Counted from the first letter of the stretch, positions 15,417 to 24,498 are shown. The stretch: 64,000 bases of DNA from Brotaphodocola faecis (GCF_040096075.1 NZ_JBBMFJ010000018.1:1-64000); one strand, 5' to 3'. Program-made: numbers and translations. The notes: generated by a model not told the origin, from the letters alone.

Positions 15417-16013
15417 TTATTTTATTTTCCCGTTCGCAATCAGGTCAATGGCCTGCGGAAGCAGCTTCCACTCGGCCTGCTCCATAACCCTGCGCTGCAG
15501 CACTTCCGGGGTATCCCCCTCCTGTACCTCCACCGCTTTCTGCAAAATGATCGGGCCGGTGTCCATGCCGCTGTCCACGAAATGAACCGTTGCTCCGGTC
15601 ACCTTCACGCCTCTTGCCAGCGCTGCCTCATGCACCTTCAGTCCATAGTAGCCCACACCGCAGAAAGACGGGATCAGGGACGGATGGATGTTGATGATCT
15701 TATGCTCGTATTTCTCGATCATAGCTGCCGGGATCTTTACCAGGAAACCGGCCAGCACAATGAGATCCAGATGGTACTCGTCTACCTTTGCCAGAAACGC
15801 CTCATTAAACGCGTCGCGGCTCTCATAGTCCTTCGGGGAAATGCACAGGGCTTCCACACCGTGCTTCTTTGCCCGCTCCAGGGCATAGGCGCCCGGATTG
15901 TTGCTGATGACTACTGCAATCTCGGCATTGGTGATCTTGCCTGCATCCACTGCATCCAGAATTGCCTGTAAGTTGGTGCCGCCGCCGGACACCATGACAC
16001 CGACTCTTAACAT
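15417..16013 (-). CDS. purN: Phosphoribosylglycinamide formyltransferase (10-formyl-THF dependent)
   Basis: A 198-residue GAR transformylase, third step of purine synthesis. Motifs: MLRVGVMVSGGGTNLQAI, ISNNPGAYAL, LAGFLVKIP, the catalytic block INIHPSLIPSFCGVGYYGLKVHEAAL and GATVHFVDSGMDTGPIILQ. It needs 10-formyltetrahydrofolate, a link to the folate uptake gene at 29748-30320. The start overlaps the end of purM by 7 nt. Confidence 0.95.
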   Translation of the reverse strand: MLRVGVMVSGGGTNLQAILDAVDAGKITNAEIAVVISNNPGAYALERAKKHGVEALCISPKDYESRDAFNEAFLAKVDEYHLDLIVLAGFLVKIPAAMIEKYEHKIINIHPSLIPSFCGVGYYGLKVHEAALARGVKVTGATVHFVDSGMDTGPIILQKAVEVQEGDTPEVLQRRVMEQAEWKLLPQAIDLIANGKIK

Positions 16014-17038
16014 AAGGTCACTCCCTTTTCGCCTTCCTCAATGGAACCAATCACATACGGAACATCGCCGGTGGCCTTGATGGCTTCCATGGTCTTCTCC
16101 ACATCTGCCGGATCCACGGCAACGATCATGCCAATACCCATGTTGAAGGTGTTGTACATCATCTCCTCCGCGATGTCGCCTTTCTCTGCCAACATCTTGA
16201 AGATAGCCGGTACCTCGTAGCTGTCTTTCTTGATCACAGCGCGGGTACCTTCCTTTAACATACGCGGAACGTTCTCGTAGAAACCGCCGCCGGTGATATG
16301 GCTGCATGCCTTCACGGTCACGCCTGCGTTCTTCACGCTCTTTAATGCCTTGACATAGATGCGGGTCGGAGCCAGAAGTGCCTCACCCAGAGTCTTGCCA
16401 AGAGCATCATAATAAGTATCCAGACCTTCCTTGGTCAGCTCCTTCTCAAATACCTTGCGCACCAGGGAGAATCCATTGGAATGTACGCCGGTGGATGCCA
16501 TGCCGATGAGCACATCGCCAGCCTTTAAGTGTTCGCCGGTAATCATCTCTTTCTTATCGCAGACACCAACCGCAAAACCGGCCAGATCGTAATCCTCCTC
16601 CGGCATCAGGCCCGGATGCTCTGCGGTCTCGCCGCCGATCAGGGCAGCCTCAGACTGGAGACATCCTTCTGCAACACCCTTTACGATGTCTGCAATCTTC
16701 TCCGGATAGTTCTTGCCGCAGGCAATGTAATCCAGAAAGAATAACGGCTCGCCGCCTGCGCAGGCAATGTCGTTTACGCACATGGCAACGGCATCAATAC
16801 CGATGGTGTCATGCTTGTCCATGATGATGGCCAGTTTTACTTTGGTACCGCAGCCGTCGGTACCGGATAAGAGCACCGGCTCCTCCATGTTTTTGATCTT
16901 AGCCAGGGAGAATGCGCCGGAGAAACCGCCCAGTCCGCCTAACACTTCCTCACGCATGGTCTTCTTTACATGTTCCTTCATCAGCTCTACTGACTTGTAT
17001 CCTGCCTCAATGTCTACTCCGGCTTTCTTGTAATCCAT
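16007..17038 (-). CDS. purM: Phosphoribosylformylglycinamidine cyclo-ligase (AIR synthetase)
   Basis: A 343-residue AIR synthetase, fifth step of purine synthesis. Motifs SGTDGCGTKVKLA, CVNDIACAGGEPLFFLDYIA, GGETAEHPG, STGVHSNGFSLVRKV and ITGGGFYENVPRML. The frame is open to 17065, but the ATG at 17038 has GGAGG 8 nt upstream and starts the conserved MDYKKAGVDIEAGYKSV. It overlaps purN by 7 nt. Normal for the family. Confidence 0.95.
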   Translation of the reverse strand: MDYKKAGVDIEAGYKSVELMKEHVKKTMREEVLGGLGGFSGAFSLAKIKNMEEPVLLSGTDGCGTKVKLAIIMDKHDTIGIDAVAMCVNDIACAGGEPLFFLDYIACGKNYPEKIADIVKGVAEGCLQSEAALIGGETAEHPGLMPEEDYDLAGFAVGVCDKKEMITGEHLKAGDVLIGMASTGVHSNGFSLVRKVFEKELTKEGLDTYYDALGKTLGEALLAPTRIYVKALKSVKNAGVTVKACSHITGGGFYENVPRMLKEGTRAVIKKDSYEVPAIFKMLAEKGDIAEEMMYNTFNMGIGMIVAVDPADVEKTMEAIKATGDVPYVIGSIEEGEKGVTLC

Positions 17039-17142
17039 CTTCTTATCCTCCATGTATCCACACATGTTATTTGTTTTCGTCTTCTATTTTCAGGGCATCC
17101 GCTGCGCTTTCAGCCCTTTTTCACTGGTCCTGGTGTCCTGAA

Positions 17143-17658
17143 CTATTTCATCTGTGCCAGATATTCTTTGTATCCGATGCTCTCCAGCTTATCTGCCTTC
17201 TTCACGACATCGTTCTTCATCTCTTCGCTGTAGTTTTTGAGTTTCGCCAGCAGCTCCGGGTCAGAGGTCGCCAGGATCTTTGCTGCCAGGATGCCGGCAT
17301 TGGCACCGCCATTGATGGCTACGGTGGCCACCGGAATTCCTGACGGCATCTGCACGATGGAATACAGGGAATCCACACCGCCCAGGTCAGAGGTCTTCAT
17401 CGGGATTCCTACAACCGGCATCGGGAACAGCGCTGCACACATACCCGGCAGATGTGCTGCCTTTCCGGCTCCTGCAATGATCACCTTGATGCCCTTTTCC
17501 TCTGCGCTCTTCGCCCAATCAAAAAAGATATCCGGCTCGCGGTGCGCGGAAATGATCGTCATCTCATAATCGATTCCGAACTTATCCAGAATCTCTGCTG
17601 CCTTTGCCATAACTGGCATATCTGAATCACTGCCCATTACAATTCCTACTTTTGCCAT
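17143..17658 (-). CDS. purE: N5-carboxyaminoimidazole ribonucleotide mutase (PurE class I)
   Basis: A 171-residue mutase converting N5-CAIR to CAIR. Signature MGSDSDMPVM, SAHREPD, GAGKAAHLPGM and TVAINGGANAG(I)LAA near the active site. First gene of the run, with AAGGAG ahead of the ATG and a promoter at 17731-17759. No purK is adjacent, although class I PurE normally uses the PurK product; it must be elsewhere. Confidence 0.94.
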   Translation of the reverse strand: MAKVGIVMGSDSDMPVMAKAAEILDKFGIDYEMTIISAHREPDIFFDWAKSAEEKGIKVIIAGAGKAAHLPGMCAALFPMPVVGIPMKTSDLGGVDSLYSIVQMPSGIPVATVAINGGANAGILAAKILATSDPELLAKLKNYSEEMKNDVVKKADKLESIGYKEYLAQMK

Positions 17659-17730
17659 TGTAAGATCTCCTTTTTAGTTTATCATTTTTACTAATAAGTG
17701 ATTATGTTGTTTAAAGCATTGCTTATTAAC

Positions 17731-17759
17731 ATGATAACTGATTTTCCATAGGCAGTCAA
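17731..17759 (-). promoter_or_regulatory. Sigma-A promoter of the purEMND operon
   Basis: Minus strand: -35 TTGACT (17754-17759), 17-bp spacer, -10 TATCAT (17731-17736). The leader of about 65 nt is AT-rich and I see no purine riboswitch in it. Confidence 0.62.
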
Positions 17760-17814
17760 TACGGAAAATGTAGAAATCATGGGCTGAAGCATCCATTGTA
17801 TACAAAAAAACGTC

Positions 17815-17860
17815 AAAAAAGAAGCCCGCCGCCGCAGAATTTCTCCTGCTGCAGCCAGCC
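17815..17860 (-). terminator. Terminator after the M29 aminopeptidase gene
   Basis: GC-rich imperfect stem (17824-17837 with 17846-17859, two mismatches) followed on the minus strand by CTTCTTTTTT. It separates the aminopeptidase from the purE promoter. Confidence 0.6.
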
Positions 17861-17903
17861 TCTCTCCTCTGTTCGAAATGGATTCATTTCCGGCCGGACC
17901 GGA

Positions 17904-19985
17904 TCAGCCATCCAGCTCTTCATTCAGTTTTTCTGTTCCTGCAACCACAAACCGTCCGTTCTGGATCAGCGGAAGCTTCCGTCCATCCCTGCAGACTGCC
18001 GTGATATCCCCCAACTCGGAATACGGGATTGTGATATCGGTGTGGCATCCGAAATATGCTTTGGAAACATCTTCTTTTCTTAATAAAGAAATCTCGTTAT
18101 CCCTTGCAATAATTTCCTTGCCGTCCGGATTGTACACGGCAGAATCCTCGCTCCAGCTGTAGCAGGTATCCCCCACCGCAAAATGCGGGCCGGTCTTCTC
18201 CGCGATCAGAATTGGGAATTTGTCCATGATGCCGTACTTCTGCGCCACTGCGTAAGCCGTAGTGTTGGTTCCAATGGCAAACTCGCCCATGGGCAAAGTG
18301 TCATGGTTCTTTAAGATCTGCTGGCGGATCAGCTTCTTGCCTTCCTCCGGGTCTGAGAAATTGTCACAGGAGTAATTGGTGATCTTTCCGTCCTTGAATT
18401 CCATCCGGAAGTTCTTAAACTGAAAATCTCCAATGTAAACCTGGCTCACATGGAGCAGACCCTCGGTTCCGGCCAGCACCGGGGAAGTAAATACTTCGCC
18501 CACCGGAATGTTCACATCGGCCACACAGTTTTCAAAGTTCGTCTGCTTTGCCTGATCTGTCAGGGTGTGCAGAAAAATCTTCATCTGCGTCTCATTGCCT
18601 GCCCCTGCATTGCCGGTTACGGTCACATACTCTGCCTGATCCAGCACATCTACCAGGTTCTGCTGGATCTTTTTGTACTCCTCATAATCCAGCGTATTGA
18701 TGCGGATAGTCTCATGGAAAATCTCTGCAAAATCCTTGCCAATCGCCGGTACCGGGAATGCGATGATAGTGAAGCTGGTCTCATCCCCAGGAATATACTG
18801 GTTCACCACCGGCATCGCCTCGTTGGAGTAGGCAATCTGCAGTTCCTCCTGCTTTTCGCTCAACGCATAAGCCTCCGGTTTGTTCACCGGCTCAAAGCCA
18901 TCCTCGCCAAAGGTCTCCACCACGGCCGGTCCGGCATACTCTGTCGCCTGCTTCTTGCAGTTTTCATAAGCGGTGCGCAGCACAGCCAGTTTGCGCTCCT
19001 TAAAGGCCTTGTCCAGGTAAATGGCCTGGTCATAGCGGTGATCGTAGTCAAACTGCATGTTGGCAGAGGTGCCGTGGTAACCAATCTTACGGTTCGGACT
19101 CATGGTCACAGACCACACAGCTGCACGGTATAAGATCACCTCCAGCCCCATCTCCTCAAACTGACGGATGGCTGCCCGGATCATACGCTCAAAGCCCAGC
19201 TCATAACGGATGGACACGGTCTTTTTCTTAGACAGATCACGTCCCATCACCTCAAAGCCCTTGCGGTAGCCCTCTGTGTAGGTGGATGCCATCTTCTCAA
19301 TGGTCTCCTCCGGCAGGGAATTTAAGTAGGAAGCAATCTGCAGTTCGGAATCGGAAATGTATTCACCAAACCGGTACAGATAGCGAAGATCATTTAAGTC
19401 CGACTCCATGATAATGTCTTTTGCAAAACTTAAGCCCGGATCCAGCTGTTCCCGGATGCGGTAGGTCAGCGTTACATCGGTATAGTCGCTGAAGAACCAG
19501 TACAGAACATCCCGCACAGCCCGCGCCTGGGGCTCGCCATCCTCAAACATGTTGTAAATCTCAATCAGCGTCTCACACAAAATCGTAATGTCGGTCAGTC
19601 TGCATTCATAAGCAAAGACAATGGCTGCCCGAAACTGTGCGTAAAAAGCAGAAAGCAGCGGGCCAAGATCGGCGCCCAGCATCCGCACCGCATAGACCGG
19701 ATCGGCATAGCTTTCCGCATAATGCTCCGGCAGAATATCCGCGTAAAGTTTGTGGTTTAACTGCTGCAGTTCTTCCAGCGTAAAACCGTCTAAGTCCTCC
19801 CGCAGCTGCAGCCTTGCCAGTTCCTCAATCTGTGCGGTAAATGCTGCCATCTGGTTAAAATAGCTGCGATACGGCTCCGCCACCCGCTCCTCAGACGGGA
19901 TCTCTAAAATCCGCTCCATGGCAAGATCATACCGCTCCCTGATATTTGTATTTTCCTCATTCCATAATTCCTGATATTTCACCAT
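17904..19985 (-). CDS. M29-family aminopeptidase with an extra N-terminal domain
   Basis: A 693-residue protein. From about residue 240 it matches the thermophilic M29 metallo-aminopeptidases (PepS/AmpS/aminopeptidase T). Probable metal ligands: E497 (GEVFTSP), E568 (MGEFAIG), H601 and Y609 (GPHFAVGDTCYSW), H648 and D650 (GCHTDITIPY). Classic M29 enzymes are about 410 residues, so the first ~230 residues, mainly helical and acidic, are an addition whose role I cannot state. The enzyme would release N-terminal amino acids from peptides in the cytoplasm. The ATG has AAAGGA upstream; a terminator follows. The next upstream gene is a small membrane protein, 22 bp away on the same strand. Confidence 0.8.
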   Translation of the reverse strand: MVKYQELWNEENTNIRERYDLAMERILEIPSEERVAEPYRSYFNQMAAFTAQIEELARLQLREDLDGFTLEELQQLNHKLYADILPEHYAESYADPVYAVRMLGADLGPLLSAFYAQFRAAIVFAYECRLTDITILCETLIEIYNMFEDGEPQARAVRDVLYWFFSDYTDVTLTYRIREQLDPGLSFAKDIIMESDLNDLRYLYRFGEYISDSELQIASYLNSLPEETIEKMASTYTEGYRKGFEVMGRDLSKKKTVSIRYELGFERMIRAAIRQFEEMGLEVILYRAAVWSVTMSPNRKIGYHGTSANMQFDYDHRYDQAIYLDKAFKERKLAVLRTAYENCKKQATEYAGPAVVETFGEDGFEPVNKPEAYALSEKQEELQIAYSNEAMPVVNQYIPGDETSFTIIAFPVPAIGKDFAEIFHETIRINTLDYEEYKKIQQNLVDVLDQAEYVTVTGNAGAGNETQMKIFLHTLTDQAKQTNFENCVADVNIPVGEVFTSPVLAGTEGLLHVSQVYIGDFQFKNFRMEFKDGKITNYSCDNFSDPEEGKKLIRQQILKNHDTLPMGEFAIGTNTTAYAVAQKYGIMDKFPILIAEKTGPHFAVGDTCYSWSEDSAVYNPDGKEIIARDNEISLLRKEDVSKAYFGCHTDITIPYSELGDITAVCRDGRKLPLIQNGRFVVAGTEKLNEELDG

Positions 19986-20007
19986 ATATTAATATCCTTT
20001 CCTGAAG

Positions 20008-20340
20008 CTAAATCACAGTCAGCACACCGATCACCAGCATGCCAAGCCAGCAGAACAGCAAAACTCCACCCACGATGGTGCCAATCCGTGCCAGAATATA
20101 GTTGACTTCCTTCATTTTCAGTGTTTTCACACCGCAGATCACGGCCTCCACGGAAAACAGCAGGCTGGTCAGTGCCCAGGCTGCCACATCCGGTCCGCCG
20201 CTTCCCTGGTTTACAATGCTGTTTCCAAGACTAAAACAGAAACAGACAAGCCCCACCACGGCAAAGGCCAGACAGAAAAAGCTCTGCTTCGGCATGGGCT
20301 TACGGATATAGGATATGCGTTTTTTCTTATTTTTCATCAT
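20008..20340 (-). CDS. Small membrane protein of unknown function
   Basis: A 110-residue protein with a basic N terminus (KNKKKRISYIRK) and three hydrophobic segments (about 20-40, 50-70 and 85-108). It may belong to an uncharacterised clostridial DUF family (a DUF6142-type layout), but I cannot confirm that. Its ATG overlaps the TGA of the VanZ-like gene (ATGA), so translation is probably coupled. It lies 22 bp before the aminopeptidase gene on the same strand. Confidence 0.65.
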   Translation of the reverse strand: MMKNKKKRISYIRKPMPKQSFFCLAFAVVGLVCFCFSLGNSIVNQGSGGPDVAAWALTSLLFSVEAVICGVKTLKMKEVNYILARIGTIVGGVLLFCWLGMLVIGVLTVI

Positions 20341-20813
20341 TTCCGTTTTCTCCTTCTGATCCGGACTTTTTGTACCACCCGGTGGGTGAAAAAGCCCAGC
20401 ATGCCACCCAGTGTATTTAAAAACAGGTCATCAACATCAAAGCTTCCCACCCGGAAGACCAGCTGGGTGATTTCAATGCACAGGCTCAAACAGAAGCTGA
20501 ACAGAAACGTATTATAAAACTTTTTGCTTCTGCGGCTGATGATCGGCAGAAAGAACCCGCACGGCATGAAACCTACTACGTTGCCCACAATATTTAAAAG
20601 GAATGCTTCCATTCCCAGTGATTTTCGATATTTATAAAAACGCCGGATTTCCTTAAATGGCTCCAGATTGTACGAATACTCCCGCAGATCCGGATTGCGC
20701 CCAAGGGATTCCGCAAAAAACATAAAATAAACCAGCAAGGCCAGGTAAGCAATGAAAAGCACCCAGCCCAGCTTCTGATTTCTGGTCGTATTCCTGATCA
20801 TACTTTCCGACAA
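20337..20813 (-). CDS. VanZ-like family membrane protein
   Basis: A 158-residue protein with the VanZ-like arrangement: a first membrane helix near GWVLFIAYLALLVYFMFF, the block NLEPFKEIRRF, then FLLNIVGNVVGFMPCGFFLP, ITQLVFRVGSFDVDDLFLNTLGG and a basic tail. VanZ gives low-level teicoplanin resistance in enterococci; most homologues have no known role. The start is uncertain: a TTG at 20813 lies only 3-4 nt from AGGAG, while the in-frame ATG at 20801 is about 14 nt from it. It overlaps the next gene by ATGA. Confidence 0.75.
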   Translation of the reverse strand: MSESMIRNTTRNQKLGWVLFIAYLALLVYFMFFAESLGRNPDLREYSYNLEPFKEIRRFYKYRKSLGMEAFLLNIVGNVVGFMPCGFFLPIISRRSKKFYNTFLFSFCLSLCIEITQLVFRVGSFDVDDLFLNTLGGMLGFFTHRVVQKVRIRRRKRK

Positions 20814-20958
20814 AACTCCTTTTTATAATACAAACACTACAAGCAAAGAGGCAGTCTCCGCCCGAAACCTGTCGCAGAAACTGCCGCCCCCTGTATCTTT
20901 TCGTAATAATCTGCTGAGGAACGCCCGCCCTGCAAACATTCCCCAGCCCTCTGTCCAT

Positions 20959-21108
20959 CTAAAATGTAATCTCGCCCTTGCGCTTTAACAGCAGTCCGCC
21001 GCAGACGATGGACATGATGCCCACGGTCACGCCGGTCACCAGAATGATGACTCCCACTGCGATGCTGCACGCGCCGGTGCGCTGCATGGTCTTATAAACC
21101 CTTTCCAT
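20959..21108 (-). CDS. Small (49-residue) membrane protein, unknown function
   Basis: A short frame that begins MERVYKTMQRTGACSIAVGV and ends LLLKRKGEITF. The start is well supported: GAGGAG sits 6 nt before the ATG. The body is two short hydrophobic stretches separated by a glycine (IAVGVIILVTGVTVGIMSIV; CGGLLL), so it is probably a membrane hairpin or single helix. It is on the same strand as pyrE upstream (48 bp) and the VanZ-like gene downstream (145 bp). I do not recognise a family. Confidence 0.6.
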   Translation of the reverse strand: MERVYKTMQRTGACSIAVGVIILVTGVTVGIMSIVCGGLLLKRKGEITF

Positions 21109-21155
21109 AAAAATCTCCTCACTCCGCTGCGACGCAGCATTGCAAAATTTAATGC

Positions 21156-21833
21156 TTACTCTTCTGCACCATACTGCTCATAGTATGCGTCAATGGCTGC
21201 CTTTAAGGTGTCATCGATGATGACTTTTCCTTTGTAAGGCTTGTTGTAGAGATGCTCTACCACATCTGCCATGGTTACGATGGCAGTGGTCTTGAAACCA
21301 TACTTCTCCGCAATCTCCTTCAGCGCGGACTTGGTGCCTTTGCCGCGCTCCATACGGTCTACGGAAACAACCAGGCCAAGCACATCTACATCGCCCTGGG
21401 CCTTGATGATCGGCAGAGTCTCCTCAATGGAGGTACCAGCAGTGGTAACATCCTCGATGATCACGACTTTGTCACCGTCCTTGATCGGGCTGCCCAGCAG
21501 GATGCCCTTGTCGCCGTGGTCCTTGACTTCTTTCCGGTTGGAGCAGTAACGGATATCTGCGTCGTACATCTCGCTGATGGACATGGTAGCAGCAACGGTT
21601 AACGGAATACCCTTGTAAGCCGGTCCAAACAAAACGTCAAAATCGGTGCCGAAGGTCTCTTTGATGGCACGCGCATAGTACTGGCCCAGGCGGCGCAGCT
21701 GCGCGCCGGTGCGGTAGAAGCCGGTGTTTACGAAGAACGGGGTCTTACGGCCGGATTTGGTTACAAAATCACCAAATTTTAATACTTCGCAGTCAATCAT
21801 AAATTCAATAAATTCTTTCTTGTAATCTTCCAT
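21156..21833 (-). CDS. pyrE: Orotate phosphoribosyltransferase
   Basis: A 225-residue enzyme making OMP from orotate and PRPP. The PRPP-binding motif is VVIIEDVTTAGTSIEETLP; GPAYKGIPL and FFVNTGFYR are also typical. The frame is open to 21875, but the ATG at 21833 has AAGGAG 6 nt upstream and starts MEDYKKEFIEFMIDC. Last gene of pyrF-K-D-E; the 45-bp gap to pyrD holds its RBS. Confidence 0.95.
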   Translation of the reverse strand: MEDYKKEFIEFMIDCEVLKFGDFVTKSGRKTPFFVNTGFYRTGAQLRRLGQYYARAIKETFGTDFDVLFGPAYKGIPLTVAATMSISEMYDADIRYCSNRKEVKDHGDKGILLGSPIKDGDKVVIIEDVTTAGTSIEETLPIIKAQGDVDVLGLVVSVDRMERGKGTKSALKEIAEKYGFKTTAIVTMADVVEHLYNKPYKGKVIIDDTLKAAIDAYYEQYGAEE

Positions 21834-21878
21834 GTTCTTCTCCTTTTCGCTCTGTCTTTCCGGCAGAACCGTCACTAT

Positions 21879-22781
21879 TTATTTTACACATCCGATGAGT
21901 TCCCGGATGTCCTCTACCTTCTGTTTCTTCATGAAGTTCTCAATGCCCTCCGCGATTTCCACAGTCGCGTAGGGGTTGTAGAAGTTGGCAGTTCCCACGG
22001 AAACTGCGGTGGCGCCGGCCATGATGAACTCCAGCGCATCCTCTGCGGTGGCAATGCCGCCCATGCCGATGATTGGCAGGCTTACCGCATTGGCCACCTG
22101 GTAAACCATGCGGACAGCCACCGGTTTTACAGCCGGACCGGACATGCCACCGGTCTTATTGGCAATGGCAAAGGCTCTGCGGTTGATGTCGATTTTCATG
22201 CCGGTCAGGGTGTTGATCAGGCTCAGCACATCTGCGCCGCCTGCCTCCGCTGCCTTCGCCATGACAGTGATATCCGTTACGTTCGGACTCAGCTTCATGA
22301 TAACCGGCTGCTTTGCGTGCTTCTTCACTTCCCGGGTAATGGCCTCCACCGCCTTCGGATCCTGACCGAAAGCGATGCCGCCCTCTTTAACGTTCGGGCA
22401 GGAGATGTTGATCTCTAATAAATCCACCGGCTCGTCACCCAGACGCTCTACCACTTCAAGATAATCTTCCGTGGTCTTTCCACAGACATTCACGATGATC
22501 TTCGTGTCGTACTGCTTTAAGAACGGGATGTCGCGCTTTACAAATACATCAATGCCCGGGTTCTGCAGGCCGATGGCATTCAGCATGCCGCCGTACACTT
22601 CCGCGATACGCGGGGTCGGGTTGCCCGGCCACGGCACATTGGCTACGCCCTTGGTGACCACAGCACCAAGACGGTTTAAATCTACAAATTCGCTGTACTC
22701 AGCACCGCTTCCGAAGGTTCCGGACGCTGTCATGACCGGATTTTTTAATTCCACACCGGCAAGATTTACTTTTGTGTTCAT
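21879..22781 (-). CDS. pyrD: Dihydroorotate dehydrogenase B, catalytic (FMN) subunit
   Basis: A 300-residue class 1B enzyme that oxidises dihydroorotate to orotate and passes electrons through PyrK to NAD+. Motifs: NPVMTASGTFG, NAIGLQNPG, the active-site cysteine in EINISCPNVKEGG, and IIGMGGIATAEDALEFIMAGA for FMN phosphate. Its ATG shares one base with the pyrK stop (TAATG), so the two subunits are translationally coupled. Confidence 0.96.
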   Translation of the reverse strand: MNTKVNLAGVELKNPVMTASGTFGSGAEYSEFVDLNRLGAVVTKGVANVPWPGNPTPRIAEVYGGMLNAIGLQNPGIDVFVKRDIPFLKQYDTKIIVNVCGKTTEDYLEVVERLGDEPVDLLEINISCPNVKEGGIAFGQDPKAVEAITREVKKHAKQPVIMKLSPNVTDITVMAKAAEAGGADVLSLINTLTGMKIDINRRAFAIANKTGGMSGPAVKPVAVRMVYQVANAVSLPIIGMGGIATAEDALEFIMAGATAVSVGTANFYNPYATVEIAEGIENFMKKQKVEDIRELIGCVK

Positions 22782-23560
22782 TACAGCTCCACCTCCTCTG
22801 CAGCAAATACCGGGCCATCTTTGCAGATGCGCTTGTTGTGCACGTGGGAATGCTCGTCAATGTCTTTGGACTTGCAGACGCAGGCCAGGCACGCGCCGAT
22901 TCCGCAGGCCATCTTCTCTTCCAGGGAAAGCCAGCACTCAATGCCGTTCTCTGCGGCATAAGCCTTTAACGCGCGCAGCATCGGAGTCGGACCGCATGCA
23001 TAGATGACATCAGCCTCCAAGCCGTTTGCCTTAATCGCATCGATGACATTGCCCTTGGTTCCGGCACTGCCGTCCTCGGTTGCCACATACACCTTGCCGT
23101 ACTGCTCAAATTCTTTGTTTAAGAATAAGACGTCGCGGTAGCCCAGAACCATCTGCTTCTCACAGTTTAAGTTCTTCGCCAGCTCTAACATCGGCGGGAT
23201 GCCGATGCCACCGCCAATGAGGAAGGCTTTCTTCTCTTTTAACGGGAAGCCGTTGCCTAACGGTCCCATGATCTCGATATCATCCCCAGCCTGATATGCG
23301 GAGAACTCTCTGGTTCCGGCGCCCACCACGCGATATACGATGCGCAGTCTTCCCTGCTCCTTATCCACCTCGCAAAGACTGATCGGGCGCGGAAGCACCT
23401 TGCTCTTATCCTTCGTGTATACAGAGATAAACTGTCCCGGCTTTGCAGCTTTCGCAATCTCGTCTGCCTGAATCCACATGCTGCAGATATCGTCTGTCAA
23501 AGCTTCCTGGCTGACCACTTTTGCCGTAAGCTTTACTTTTTCCTTCTGAATCGTTTCCAT
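22781..23560 (-). CDS. pyrK: Dihydroorotate dehydrogenase B, electron transfer subunit
   Basis: A 259-residue FAD and [2Fe-2S] protein. The FAD domain has RPISLCEVD and RIVYRVVGAGT, the NAD domain GGGIGIPPMLELA, and the C-terminal cluster ligands ACGIGACLACVCK with a later cysteine in RICKDGPVF. It lets PyrD use NAD+ in an anaerobe. Gene order pyrF-pyrK-pyrD-pyrE; the stop overlaps pyrD. Confidence 0.95.
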   Translation of the reverse strand: METIQKEKVKLTAKVVSQEALTDDICSMWIQADEIAKAAKPGQFISVYTKDKSKVLPRPISLCEVDKEQGRLRIVYRVVGAGTREFSAYQAGDDIEIMGPLGNGFPLKEKKAFLIGGGIGIPPMLELAKNLNCEKQMVLGYRDVLFLNKEFEQYGKVYVATEDGSAGTKGNVIDAIKANGLEADVIYACGPTPMLRALKAYAAENGIECWLSLEEKMACGIGACLACVCKSKDIDEHSHVHNKRICKDGPVFAAEEVEL

Positions 23561-23580
23561 ACTCTGCTCCTTCGCTTCTA

Positions 23581-24498
23581 TTACAGTACGCTGTTGATGT
23601 CAGCCACCATATCAATGACAGCCTGTCTGGATGCCTCTGCGAAATGCTCTGCGCCAAACTTTGCGTACTTCTCCTGACGGTATGCCGCAATGATGCCGCG
23701 GGAGGAGTTAACCACTGCGCCGAGTCCGTCTTCGTTGAAGCAGTTCTTTAAGTCTTTCGCGGTACCGCCCTGTGCGCCGTAGCCCGGTACCAAGAAGTAG
23801 GTCTTCGGCATAAGTTTTCTTAAGATGGCGCTCATCTCCGGATAGGTTGCGCCCACAACTGCGCCTACGTTGCTGTACGCGCCGTCCATGGAAGCCTCGC
23901 CCCACTCAACGACCTTGGCTGCTACATGCTCGTAAAGCGGCTTGCCGTCAATGAGTCTGTCCTGAAACTCGCCGCTGGAAGGGTTGGAGGTTTTCACCAG
24001 TACGAAAATGCCCTTGTCCTCTGCGTTGCAGACATCAACAAACGGCTTTACGCCATCGGTTCCCAGGTACGGGTTTACAGTAAGGAAATCCGTGTTGAAA
24101 GCGGAGCAGATGCTGTTTCCAACCTTTACCTTGCCCAGGTGCGCGGTTGCGTATGCTGCGGAGGTAGAACCGATATCGCCGCGCTTTGCGTCGCCGATGA
24201 CTACAAGGCCCTTCTCCTGGCAATACTTCACAGTCTTGTCATACACCTTTAATCCCTCAATGCCAAACTGCTCGTACATGGCGATCTGCGGTTTCACAGA
24301 CGGGATCAGATCCCAGGTGTGATCCACGATCTCTTTGTTGAAATTCCAGATGGCGTCTGCCGCGCCCTCTAACGTCTCTCCAAACTCTCCGAAAGACTTC
24401 TTTAAAATGTGCTCCGGAATATAGTTTAACATCGGGTCCAATCCCACACAGATCGGTGCCTTTGTCTTCTGAATCTTTTCAATCAGTTTCTGAATCAT
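23581..24498 (-). CDS. pyrF: Orotidine 5'-phosphate decarboxylase (long, group 2 type)
   Basis: A 305-residue OMP decarboxylase forming UMP. Motifs: ICVGLDPML, VKPQIAMYEQFG, the catalytic DAKRGDIGSTSAAYA and VPGYGAQGGTAKDL. Length above the ~235-residue short group places it in the longer subfamily. First gene of the operon; GGAGG ahead of the ATG, promoter at 24553-24581. The short leader has no room for a PyrR attenuator, and carAB, pyrB, pyrC and pyrR are not in the window. Confidence 0.94.
   Translation of the reverse strand: MIQKLIEKIQKTKAPICVGLDPMLNYIPEHILKKSFGEFGETLEGAADAIWNFNKEIVDHTWDLIPSVKPQIAMYEQFGIEGLKVYDKTVKYCQEKGLVVIGDAKRGDIGSTSAAYATAHLGKVKVGNSICSAFNTDFLTVNPYLGTDGVKPFVDVCNAEDKGIFVLVKTSNPSSGEFQDRLIDGKPLYEHVAAKVVEWGEASMDGAYSNVGAVVGATYPEMSAILRKLMPKTYFLVPGYGAQGGTAKDLKNCFNEDGLGAVVNSSRGIIAAYRQEKYAKFGAEHFAEASRQAVIDMVADINSVL

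Noticed and set aside
17659..17760. Purine riboswitch ahead of purE
   Set aside because: No three-way junction motif or conserved loop pairs are visible; the leader is short and AT-rich.
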